DNA from: Zingiber officinale
Lineage: Eukaryota > Streptophyta > Magnoliopsida > Zingiberales > Zingiberaceae
Assembly: GCF_018446385.1 (NCBI RefSeq)
Contig: NC_055992.1
Span: forward strand, 97,978,947-98,042,946
Direction: 5' to 3'
Length of the DNA: 64,000 bases
Part shown: positions 22,870-32,977 of the stretch, in pieces
Numbering within the stretch: the first letter of the stretch is position 1
Layout of the letters: every line of letters starts with the position of its first letter
Position numbers and translations under genes: made by a program
The notes under the pieces: generated by a model
What the model was told of the DNA's origin: nothing
The model's database searches: none
The model's input: only the letters and a program-made list of their open reading frames with translations

Positions 22870-25800
22870 CAATGGCGTAGTCAGAATTTTTAATTAGGGG
22901 GGAGGGGGGGGGGGGGGGGGGGAATTCAATAAATTTAAAAAATAATACAACACAGAAAATGTATAATAAAAGTTATATATGAACTTCATATGTTTTTACA
23001 ATATCACTCTTCGAGATTTCATATTTTGAAAATGTTGAATAATAGTTTCATTATCAATGGTATCAAACACATCTCGCTCAATATATGACATCAAACAATC
23101 ATTTACCATATCATTTCCCAACCAATTTTGAAGTGAGGTTTTGATTATTTTCATTGCTGAAAACACTCTCTCTACAGTTGCAGTTGCAACAGGTAATAGC
23201 AATGCTAACTTCAAAAGTAAATATACCAAAGGATACAGACGATGTTTTTCCAATTGAACCATCCTTTTAGCAAGCTGGCTAATCACCACAACCTCAAGGA
23301 ATTGATTGCTACTCCGTATATCAAAAATAAAGTTATCAAGTTGGGGCTCAAGATGCATTAACTCCATCGGGGAAAAATCTGATGGATAAAACTGAGCAAA
23401 CTGAAGTAATTTTCTCTTATCATAAGCAGAGAATGAATTTGATGGATCAAGACAACTCATACACAACAACAACTCCGTGTTCACCTCGTTAAATCGACTG
23501 TTCAACTCTTGAAGTTGCAAATCTATCACTTCATAAAACGTTTTAATGCGATAATAGTGAAGATTTATCCTTCCTTCAATATTTCGTCATGATCTCCCAT
23601 GAAAGACGAACAAGTCTTCCATGTGCAGGGTGACTACCTCATACTTAACACAAAATAAAGAAACTTCATTCAGTAACAAATCCCAACCATCATCTCTAAT
23701 AGTTTGTAATTGATGTTTGCTTGATCTTACAAGAATCATGGCATTTACAATGTCTTGATCTTTTCTTTGTAAAGCTTGCGATAAATCATTCGTGACTCCC
23801 AAGATATTCTTCATTGAGTGCATCTGAAATATAAATTCATATTTTTCAATCAATTCCAACATATTATTTGCTTGTGCCCTTTGCTTGTGATCTTTTACCT
23901 CCTCTTCAACAAATAAAAGGACATTAATAACTGAAGAATACAAGCATATCAAACTTAACAATGTATTATAATGTGAACCCCAACGTATGCTTCCAGCTCT
24001 TTTGAATGTCATCTCTTGATTCATACCTTGTCTAGTGAAAATATCACCATTGCAAATTTCTTTAATAACTTGTTTAAATTGTTTCTCACGAAGTATATCT
24101 CTTTGCTTGCATGACGCTCCAATAATATTGTTCAATTGTGCAACCACATAAAAAAAAAGTAGAAATTCTTATGTGATTTTCAGCAACAGCTACAAATATA
24201 AGTTGCAATTGATGAGCAAAACAATGAACATAATAAACAGATGAGTTCTCCATCATAATTAAGCTTTTTAAGCCATTGAATTCTCCTCTCATATTGCTTA
24301 GTTCCATCGTACCCTTGCCCCCACAAATTAGATATAGATAATCCATGTTGGCACAACAAAGAATCAATAGCAATTTTAAGTGATAAGGCAGTAGTGTCGC
24401 TTACATGTACAATGCCTAGAAAATGTTCAACAATATTTCCCCTTTCATCTACAAACCGTAAAACAACTGCCATTTGCTCTTTAACAGATATATCACGAGC
24501 CTCATCAACCAATATAGTAAATAATTCATCACCGAGATCTCTAAGAATAGAATTAGTGGTTAAATAAACAATGGACCTGATAATATCTTTCTGAATATCA
24601 AGCGATGCTAATTTGAGATTTGAGGGAGCATTGTCTAGTGCATTTCTATTGATATTCTCATTATGGTCAGCAAGAAATCTTAACAGTTCAAGAAAATTAC
24701 CATGATTGAGTGAGTTTGTTGATTCATCATGACCACGAAATGCTAATCCTTGACGCACAAGAAATCTTATGCAATCAATTGATGCTGTCAAACGAACACG
24801 ATAATCAATAGCTACTTAACTAGACTGATTGACCAAACAAGTTTCAATATGTTGTTTTTGATTCACTAAACCATATGCCGCCATCATACACCTGTTGTTA
24901 ATGTTGCTCTGATTTCTAACACGTTAATTAAATCTTTCTTTCTCTAATTTTTAAATCCATCAGTAACAAAAGAATCACACCACCATGATCCGCTTTGAAT
25001 AAATATCAATAAAGACAGAAAGCTGCATCTTTTGCAATGTTGTATTCTAGCCAATTAGGATGAATACTAAACCATATAGCTCGAAATCTTCGTTTCTCTT
25101 TTGGACAAGAACGCCAAGGAAATTAATGATTCTTAGGCTGAAAAGGACCTTTTTTGCAAATAGTAACGTCGAACAATCTCCCTTTCATTAACATTATACT
25201 CAAGAATGTGCTTTCTTAGCCCAGGATCATTAGGATACTCATTTGAGTCAGTATCAAGAGGAGCTGGTGGAGGAGGCGGAGGAGGAGAAGGTGGTGGAGG
25301 GGGAGATGACTTGTTTGAAGTAGGTTCATCTCGTATTTTCTTAAAATACCTCAACATTGTTATTTCACCTAATTTATCATCAACATAATATTTTAGAAAC
25401 ATAATCATCTAATTAATGACTATTTGTTTTCAACAATGTTTATTCAAAAATAAATAATAAACGAAATTGATTTAAAGAAATCAAAAACATGAATATATAT
25501 GCAAAATTAACACTATATATTTTTTCAATACTTAAATCTGTAATCGAAAGAAATCAAGTAAGAAAATTTTACCTCAATTAAAAGACATTTGATGTGGAGC
25601 GTCAATAGCGTTGTCAATAAACGATAGCAGTGATAGCGGCGAAGCGATGATGGCAGCGTTGGCAACAAACGAAAATGACGTTGTCGTGTTGGCAGCGGCG
25701 AGCGGTGACAGGCCGACAATGATGTGGATGGCAACAGTAATGTGCGACGGAGCATTTTGAGGGCAAAATTAAGATTAGGGAAAAATAAGATGAGAATTAG

Positions 25801-26182
25801 GGGAGGAAGAATAACATGGGATAGAGTAAAAAGGAAAGGGTAATAGTGGAGGAAGAAGAAAATAAAAGAGGAAAAAAAAAAAGGTTTGACAGGAAGAAGT
25901 TTCTTCGATAAGGAACAAAAACAGTGAAAAAGGAAAAAAGAAAAAATTTAAACAGAGAGAAAAAATGTGAGAGACGGAGAGAAACAAAAAAAATTGGACA
26001 AACGAAAGAGAGAGAGAGAAAAATTAAAAAACGGTGCTAGGTTTAATTGGAGTTTTTCATAAAAGTCTAAATAGTTTTAGATTTATAAATAAATATTTTT
26101 TTATTTTTAACCATATTAATTTTTTTTTCTCCAAATCTGAGAGGGGGCGATCGTCCCTCCCCCCAAAGTGGCTACGCCCTTG
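22870..26182 (-). mobile_element. 3.3-kb hAT transposon with 8-bp target duplication
   Basis: The left end is CAATGGCGTAGTCAG and the right end reads (reverse complement) CAAGGGCGTAGCCAC, an imperfect terminal inverted repeat. The flanks are CCGGGAAT (22862-22869) and CCTGGAAT (26183-26190), 7 of 8 matching. A run of more than 20 consecutive G lies just inside the left end, and GGGGGG-type sequence lies at the right. The element carries a broken transposase on the minus strand. It landed next to an exon-like fragment at 26191. Confidence 0.85.
22996..25408 (-). pseudogene. hAT transposase, TTF-finger / DUF4371 type (ZMYM1-like), broken
   Basis: It would bind the element ends and catalyse cut-and-paste transposition. 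The N-terminal piece (25408-25133) has M-L-R-Y-F-K-K, a polyproline tract, and 'DPGLRKHILEYN', which in this family precedes the TTF zinc finger; the finger itself (25130-24800) is decayed. The DUF4371 region follows (24791-24180: 'FRGHDESTNSLNHGNFLEL', 'NLWGQGYDG'). A frameshift then leads to 'MRGEFNGLKSL' and 'YYVHCFAHQLQL' (about 24290-24180), 'KRAGSIRWGSHYNTLLSL' (24147-23587), and the C-terminal dimerisation block (23529-22996: 'LLLPVATATVERVFSAMKII'). Frameshifts between blocks show that it is not translatable as one protein. The domain order is complete. Confidence 0.88.
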
Positions 26183-26190
26183 CCTGGAAT

Positions 26191-26426
26191 CTACATAACT
26201 TTCAACGTCCCAAAGGAAAGAACCAAAAGTTACAGCCTCCAAGAGAAGCGCCCTCCTCAGACCTGCAAAATTTATCTCGATGAGCTCATCCTTGGACACG
26301 TCGACAGTTCCCTCAGGCGCGATGGCAATCTCGATGATGCCAAAGGCTTCCTTTGATCAGTGGAAGGGTGTCCGGATCAAACGACATGATGATGTAGGAC
26401 TTCAGCCGGCAGGGCTTGGTCGCCAT
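26191..26426 (-). pseudogene. unrecognised exon-like fragment beside the hAT element
   Basis: From an ATG at 26426 the minus strand reads M-A-T-K-P-C-R-L-K then SYIIMSFDPDTLPLIKG. After one frame change it reads 'FGIIEIAIAPEGTVDVSKDE' and LRRALLLEAVTFGSFLWDVE up to the hAT target site. The composition is more GC-rich and protein-like than the surroundings, which suggests a captured or truncated host exon. I could not assign a family. Sequence above 26430 shows no clear continuation. Confidence 0.35.
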
Positions 26427-26751
26427 GGCTGAAGAAGGCGCCTGAAGCGGGCCACGCCGACAACTCTGGTTGAATGGGCAATCTTTACTCTGGTTGAAGG
26501 CAAGGAATCAAATCTCTTTCAAGAGTAGTATGTACGATGAACTTCGGAATAGATTCGATCTTTAATGCTTTACCTATACAAAACAACGTCAATTCCTGAA
26601 GGGGGTAGGATCTTCCTTGTTCTGCTCTGCAATATGATCGGCTTGGAGTTGCTTGAGATGATAGTCAACTGTAGTAAGCAAGAGATGAAAATGGCTGTAG
26701 AGGAACGATATGCGACAAATCCTCCATGGTAGAAGATGAGGATGCCCTAAT
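26427..26751. other. spacer between exon fragment and CACTA remnant
   Basis: No gene or repeat structure recognised. One short ORF without motifs. Confidence 0.4.
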
Positions 26752-27571
26752 GATGCTAGAAAAAAAATCATGAATAACGATGGAAATTTTCGTCATAATT
26801 CTATCAGTATATTGGTTTAACAATAGAATTACGATGGAAAAACATTATATTCCGTCGATATATAGGGGTGGAATAAATTTTCATAGTTAAAAATATCAAT
26901 GAAAATTATAATTCCGTCGGTATAAATACCAACGGAATACAAACTCCGTCGATAAATTACCAATGAAATTATAATTTCCGTCGATATTTACCAAATGAAA
27001 ATTAGAGCCATAACGTTGCTTGCCAACGAAGATGGGATTCTGTCCGTGTTTACCAATGGAACAATGTTTTCGTCGGTAAATACTGACGGAAACAGTGTTT
27101 CTATCGGTAATTATCGACGAAAATCAATATTTCAATTGGTAAACACCGACAAAAACATTGTTCCATTAGTGAATACCAACAGTATATCGTATCGTTGATT
27201 TCGATATTTACCGACAGAAATAGTATTTCCAGTGGTATTTTGTCGGTAATAAAATAACATTGTTTGAAAACTTTTATATTCAAAATATACCATATTTACA
27301 ATTTTCATATCTATGTAAAACCATCGACGATGGCAATACAAACACAATCCATATATACAATCATATTTCATATAATTACAATTCATACATACAAACAAAC
27401 ACAATCCATACAAACAAATACAATTCATCTAAACTAATCACAATCTAAACAAATCACAAACACAATCATAGAAATAAACTAAACTAGTCAAATGCCCATA
27501 ATAAAGTATCTAAATCTAAATTTACAAAATAAGATATATAAATCCATGTCACGAAAGAAAATACTACAAAT
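26752..27571. mobile_element. CACTA (EnSpm) terminal remnant with subterminal repeats
   Basis: Near 26752 'TGCTAGAAAAAAAATCATGA' resembles a decayed CACTA terminus. It is followed by a dense series of CCGTCGGTAAATA / TTTACCGACGGAA-type subterminal repeats in both orientations (26780-27245), the usual binding sites of CACTA transposases. The rest (27260-27570) is low-complexity ACAAACACAATCCATA-like sequence. No transposase is present. The Copia solo LTR interrupts the right side. Confidence 0.6.
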
Positions 27572-27679
27572 AATACTGTTGGTGCGGGTAGCACAAACGG
27601 TCTAACCCAGATTTTGATAAATGACAAATAGGTTAAGTTAGTTGTGTTGTTGTCTGACACTTTGATCAAGTGTGCAGGA

Positions 27680-27965
27680 AAAGTCCAGCTAGGTCGACGG
27701 GCTGACCGGATAGCTGACGAGAAGTCCAAGCGGGTCGACGGGCTGACCGGACGCTTGGCGAGAAGTCCAGCTAGGTCGACGGGCTGACCGGATAGCTGGC
27801 GAGAAGTCCAAGCGGGTCGACGGGCTGACCGGACGCTTGGCGAAAAGTCCAGCTAGGTCGACGGGCTGACCGGATAGCTGGCGAGAAGTCCAAGCGGGTC
27901 GACGGGCTGACCGGACGCTTGGCGAGAAGTCCAGACGGGTCGACGGGCTGACCGGACGTCTGGCA
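27680..27965 (+). repeat. seven-unit 41-bp hairpin array with covarying arms
   Basis: Units start near 27680, 27721, 27762, 27803, 27844, 27885 and 27926. They alternate between two arm types and end with a third. The arm pairs are CCAGCTA/TAGCTGG, CCAAGCG/CGCTTGG and CCAGACG/CGTCTGG (the first unit has TAGCTGA instead of TAGCTGG). The segment between the arms is constant: GGTCGACGGGCTGACCGGA, which can itself pair GGTC with GACC. Arm changes are matched on both sides. Joints read GCGAGAAGTCC. It lies upstream of the TATA box, in the U3 part of the LTR. Confidence 0.92.
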
Positions 27966-28359
27966 GGTAAGTGAGGTAAGTCACTGGAGGGGAGTGACTG
28001 TGAGGACGCGTTCCCGGGAAGGGGACATTAGGCGTCGATCCGGCTTAGATCCATTTCGGATATCTAAGTCGAGATCGTGACTAAATTCCGGTCTCGGAAA
28101 GACGGAATCTAAGTCATACTCTTGTTGTTAATTTTTATTACTTAGCGTATCTATAAAAATGTGCTTACAATCTGTGCTGCAGGGTTTTATTTTGCCTCGG
28201 ACTAACACTGTTTTGCAGGTAGGGAACAGTGAGGGTCCGGGCGCCCGGGATGGTTCTGGGCGCCCGGAGGCAAGTTTTATCCCCAGAGCGACGTTGACAC
28301 TTGGAGCATGCTGGTTGGGAGTGTTACGTCACATTCCAGGCGCCCGGAACGGAGCAGCA

Positions 28360-28367
28360 TATAAAAG
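28360..28367 (+). promoter_or_regulatory. TATA box of the Copia solo LTR
   Basis: TATAAAAG follows a GC-rich 'gcgcccgg' repeated stretch, about 390 bp before the LTR end. This is the expected place for the U3/R boundary of this Copia type. Confidence 0.6.
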
Positions 28368-28851
28368 AAGCCCCAGGCAGGAGCTTCAAGATATCTGTTT
28401 TCTGAGAACTCTGAGTTCAATCACTCTGCTACTCTGCGCTCCAACGACGTTCACAAAGCTCCGACGACTCACTCCGGTCTTCTGTTAATTCATTATTTGT
28501 CGGTATAGCTTTGTTTTTCTTTCATTAGCAATATTTGTACGTAAATTGTAATTATCCGAATTGCTAGTGAATTGCCCAACGAAAGTACTCAAGGAGTACG
28601 GGCCTTCGAGTAGGAGTCGTCACAGGCTCCGAACGAAGTAAAAATCAACCGTGTTCATCTCTTTACTTCCTTACTTTTCTGCTGCGTTTTAACTCGAGAT
28701 TTTCGAATCGATATTCACCCCCCCTCTATCGAATCTAACGGTCCTACAAATACATCCATATACAAGGTGGTAATATAAAATCCTGTAGAAAGTCAAATAC
28801 GATAAATTATGATCAAAATGATATATAATTTAAAAAATGTAACATATGTAT

Positions 28852-30373
28852 TGATCCTGTCCGAAAGTCGAAGAGACAGAAAGTTGGGGATGCGGCACTC
28901 ACGTTGACCTCCTGTGGACTCCACTCGGGCCTGCAACACAAATTACGTCAGTGCCGAGTCAGGGAAGGAGTCCTCGACATTGGCCCTTCGACGCTCAAGT
29001 CAGTCACCGGTGATGGAGAATTAAAAAGGAGCAACAAGAAGACTAGAACAAACAGTGAATATCGCATACCTCCGTTGATTAGGGCTGTAAACGAGCTGAG
29101 CCAAGCTGAGCTTTGGAGTGTTCAAGCTTGTTTGATAAGATAACCGAGCCGAGCCGAGTCGAGCTTAAAATAAACCAAGCTTTTGAAATGAGTGTTCAAA
29201 CTTGGCTTGGTTTATTTTTTATGAGCTTGAGTTTGTTTGAAGCTTGGCTTGAGCTTGGTTCATTTAGATGTTATCAAACTCTCAATTCAAACTTGGCTTG
29301 AGCTTGAGCTTGGTTCGAGCTTAGCTTGAGCTTGGTTCGTTTAAATGTTATCAAGCTCTCAATTCAAGCTTGTTTGATTGTTTGAAACTTTTAATTGTTT
29401 GATTGATTATTAAGATTGATAATTTAAATTTATTTATTTATTTTATTATTTATTTGACATATTGAAAAGAGTTTTATTAATAAATATGGTTTGTGAACGT
29501 TGTTCACGAACGTTATTCATGAACGTTAACGAGCTGAACACATATGTGTTCAAGCTTGTTTGTTTAGCATAACGAGCTGTTCAAGCTTGTTTGTTTAATT
29601 AACCTTATATTGAACGAATATAAACAAACTCTTACCACGTCGAACACCAAGCTTGTTCACGAACGCTTGGTTCATTTACAGTCCTACCACTGATGCTTGG
29701 ACCCCCCCCCCTCCATTATATAGAGCTCCGGTAGCGCACGTGCACGCTTTCCAAAGTGAGCACGCTTCTCAAAGCTTTCCCTGAAAGATTTGTCAGTAAA
29801 GTGTCCCTGACACAGTACCTTAACAGGCCGAGCATATATCTGAAGTGACAGTGGAAGATTCCGTCGTACGACCTTCTGGCTATCCATGTCCGGTGTCGGC
29901 GGCACCAACTCCTAAAAGGATGTTGTTAGATATCAGAGGGAGTGTCCTGCTAGGTCGAGCGGGTTGGCTGCTTGGTCGTCCTTCTACCGCTCTGGTGCCC
30001 CGTCCGGTAGGCCTGAGCCTCGATACTCCTTTGCGTGTCTGCTCGGTTGGAGTTGAACTCTTCCACTGTCAAGACTTGTTGCTAGGTCGAGCGGTGTAGC
30101 CGCTCGGCCGTAGTTCTATTTGCCCATGATGAATATTGGTGCCTTGCCGAGAGAAGAAGTTGCTCGGGCGGCTTCTGCACATTGTCTTCATTGAACGTCG
30201 ATCGTTTGACTTCTCCATGTGTCAAAGGCAGCGGTGGATCGGGCCTTCTCCCCAGTCGGGGCATGCTTCACCTGATCGACCGATGTCATCTATACATTCA
30301 TCGCCTTGACTTTGACCTCCTTTGACCTTCACCGTGGCAACGGAATGGGGCCCCTCATCATCACCACATCACA
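28852..30373 (-). mobile_element. 3' LTR of a minus-strand Tat element, carrying a hAT MITE
   Basis: It begins TGATCCTGTCCGAAAG and ends CCACATCACA. On the minus strand a polypurine tract (GAGGGGGAGG, about 30374-30390) lies directly before it and no PBS follows at the low end, so it is a 3' LTR. Without the 607-bp MITE and one 8-bp target copy, it is about 907 bp, close to the 925 bp of the copy at 94-1018. The internal region continues at higher coordinates and includes the antisense ORF at 31139. Confidence 0.65.
29080..29686. mobile_element. 607-bp hAT-type MITE (TAGGGCTGTAAA ends)
   Basis: The ends are TAGGGCTGTAAACGAGC and GGTTCATTTACAGTCCTA, an inverted pair. The flanks CCGTTGAT (29072-29079) and CCACTGAT (29687-29694) match at 6 of 8. 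The body is full of alternating GAGCTTGG / CAAGCTTG motifs and GTTCACGAACG palindromes, typical of this widespread plant repeat type. It has no transposase. Confidence 0.8.
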
Positions 30374-30880
30374 AACCTCCCCCTCAAGTCTAGTCGAAGG
30401 AGGCTATAAGTCTGACTGACTGGACAATTGTCTCAGTACATTTCCTCCCGATCGACCTTTGACATCAACTTGGCTTCTGATCAGGATGCACACACTTCTT
30501 GTCGATCAGCCTGTTGAAGCTTGTCGTTCGGCCGTAAGTATGGTCCCTCAATCCGATCGGCACGACGGAGGTTTATACTTGTGAAATCTTTTCTTGGGCT
30601 GTTTGGGCCGAGTGCGAGTCAGGCTTACGTCACCCAGATTTCTAGGAAATTGTGCAAATCTCTTCATATTAAGGCTGAGCACACCCCCATGCCTTTATTA
30701 AATGTCGACCCGTGGCGACGCGCCACGTGTCCCGCTCTCTGCCACCGTACGCCTGATGTGACAGGCAGATATCCGTTGTGATGTGATATTTGACGGTTCA
30801 AATTCAATGGTGAGATCTTGGCCTGGGTTTCCTTGACCTAGGTCGGACGGCTCCGATCGGACGACCCCTAGGCTTATAAG
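30374..30880 (+). promoter_or_regulatory. PPT of the Tat element and upstream region of its antisense ORF
   Basis: 30374-30390 is the complement of the Tat polypurine tract. Further right the DNA is GC-rich and non-repetitive, with a TATA-like TTATAAG at 30874-30880, about 260 bp before the ATG of the antisense ORF. This is consistent with a separate promoter for that ORF, as an inference. Confidence 0.4.
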
Positions 30881-31138
30881 CCCGTGCGTGTCACCGCCTT
30901 TGCGCACTTCGTCTTCGAGTTCCTCGGCCACGCTTCGTCTGTGGTCCAGCGACATCCTTCCTTTTCGCTCCTCCGACAACCTCTCTAGTAAGCTTTCTCC
31001 TCGTCGCCCCTTGTTTCCTCGTTTCTCGGTGTCTGTCATTCCTTGGCTTTCGAGTTTTTCAGTGTCTTAGCGTTCCCGCGATAATCTCGCCAGTAGGTTT
31101 TCTGTCCTTCAAATCTCTTCACCTTTCCTTGTTTTGCA

Positions 31139-31690
31139 ATGACGAGTTCCTCGCAGCCTCCCGTCGGCATCCAGGGGCCCTGGTACACCTCTACCGAGTC
31201 CCGGTTTGACACCGGCGATGCCGAGAGTCTGAAAGTCGCTTTTGAGCTTCCTCCCAAATACGAAGTTGTCCTCCCCTCTCCTTCTGATCGGCCAAATTCT
31301 CCGCCGCCCGAATGCATTTGCTTCTTTAGGGATAATTTTACCGTCGTCTGTGATTTTCGATCCACCCCTTTTTTTCTTCTATGTGTAAATCTTTTCGTGT
31401 CTCCCTTCATCAACTAGTGTCAAACTCCTTTCGGTTGATGTACGGGGTGGTGGTTCTTTTTCGTCTGCACGACATTCCACTTACTCCTTGACTCTTTCAT
31501 TACTTTTGTTATCCCAAATCTTCTGAGCGGAGTACTTTCCTTTTCCAAGCCCAAGTGGGCTTGGTTTTCTTTGATAAAATGTCGACTTCCAATAAACATT
31601 GGAAGGAGTAATTCTTTTTTATGCGTTTTCTAAAGCGGTCGGACTTTCCCACCTCCTAGCAGCTCGACGTGGCGACTCAACCTCCGTTAA
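31139..31690 (+). pseudogene. antisense ORF of the Tat element (putative gypsy-type / Transposase_28-like domain)
   Basis: The ORF starts M-T-S-S-S-Q-P-P and runs open to 31417. It continues by homology in another frame to about 31690. It shows 'LPPKYEVVLPSPSDRPNSPP', then E-C-I-C-F-F-R-D, then (after frame shifts) NSFRLMYGVVVLFRLHDIPL. This layout matches the plant 'putative gypsy type transposon' N-terminal domain. Such ORFs are known in some Tat elements, antisense to gag-pol and placed between pol and the 3' LTR. That is its position here: it lies on the opposite strand from the 3' LTR at 28852-30373 and just beyond the PPT. Its role is unknown. The copy is frameshifted. Confidence 0.5.
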
Positions 31691-31739
31691 AGAAGTACAA
31701 GAGTCGATCAGACTACCACATATGGATTTAGTCTGAGTT

Positions 31740-32977
31740 ATAACCTAATCTAACTCTAATTCCTAGATTTGTCGTGGTTTCTATCAAATGTGCTAAATCA
31801 ATCTTACAAGAAATAGAATTTTTGGTCAATCGAAAGATACTTCCGATTGAACAAATGGTTCAGCCGACCAAATAAGGAGATTACCGATATCTCAAAGATA
31901 AGATCGATTGAGATACAATCTGACCCTGAAAGGAAAGAACAATATCAATCGATAGATATTATGGATCAGTCGATCAAATCCAAATTTAATTAGCAGATCG
32001 AACATGATGTGATCTGTATACATAAGGAAATTGGTGGATCTATTGACCAAATCAGCCGATCAATCAATCGAAAAAGTGGATCACACGGTGATTTGATCTA
32101 ACATGATTATGAACATGGACAAGAACTTGGAGGACGTTGTGGTTCGGTCAATCAAACTCAACTGATCAGTGGACCAAAAAAGAGAAAATTAAGTGTTGAT
32201 TTGACACGATCAGATTTTTATCAATTGACCCAAAAAAGAGGATCAATCGATAGATAAAATCCTATAAAAGAAGACCTCATAGCTATTTATTCTCATGCTC
32301 AAAAAGTCCTCCAAGTTCTGCTCGTATGATCTAGAAAGCACCAAAAGGAATATTGCGACGTTTATGGCTTCGACGGGAAAACATGAATTTGTTTGTTCTT
32401 TAATCTTTATTTCCCTTTCTAAAGTGTAAATAATTTCTCCACTTCCAGAAAATTATCCTGAAGGAAGAACAATAAAGTAGACTCACGCCACATGCATAGG
32501 CCTTAGATGTAGTCATGTAGCACACTGGGAGTGCCAACCAACTAAAACTTTTGTGTCATTTTTCTTTTAAGTTCTTTTATATTCCACTGATACTAATACT
32601 CTCGTAGAAATAATGAAGAAAAAACGTCAGTGTTATTCTCCTCTCTAGAGCATTTTATCCTATAGATGGTTCGTATGCGTAACTAAAAAGGCTTGTGCCC
32701 AATATTAGGCTCTTCCATGATTTCTCAGCCTCTTGAATTTTCATTTTTCACAAATTGTTGGAGTTGAAAGGAGAAAATACAGCTTGCTCGATCTTTAATT
32801 AGTTTAAGTCTATCAACCTTTCAGCCATGTAGATGATGATGCTTAGATGAAATCAACAACACGTTGATGATTCTTTTAAGGAATTAGCATAGTGAGGTTT
32901 TGATGAAACCAGTTCTAAGATGGTGATGATTTTACTAAAATAATACTAATACATGCTCTAATGAACGAACTCAGGTA
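31740..32977. other. LTR-like, non-coding DNA of uncertain class
   Basis: Many GATCGATTGA / ATCAATCGAT-type short repeats occur at 31840-32260. A TATAAAAG lies near 32262, then a stretch 'gtgtaaataatttctccacttcc...ggactcacgccacatgcatagg' typical of a plant retrotransposon LTR R/U5 region. Boundaries and lineage could not be set. No ORF is supported. Confidence 0.4.

Larger units (their letters stand above)
27577..28748 (+). mobile_element. SIRE-like Copia solo LTR with 5-bp target duplication
   Basis: The LTR runs TGTTGGTGCGGG...GGTCCTACA (TG...CA), 1,172 bp, flanked on both sides by AATAC (27572-27576 and 28749-28753). Its 3' end 'TATTCACCCCCCCTCTATCG' is typical of this Copia group and is shared, inverted, with the LTRs at 41455 and 44780. 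It contains the hairpin array at 27680-27965 and a TATA box at 28360. No PBS or coding region is attached, so it arose by LTR-LTR recombination. Confidence 0.9.

Noticed and set aside
27680..27965. CRISPR-like or satellite interpretation of the 41-bp array
   Set aside because: It lies wholly inside a Copia LTR with a matching target duplication and has no spacers. It is an LTR-internal repeat.
28904..29301. Plus-strand ORFs across the Tat LTR and hAT MITE
   Set aside because: They run across the MITE border and target duplication and contain only repeat translations.
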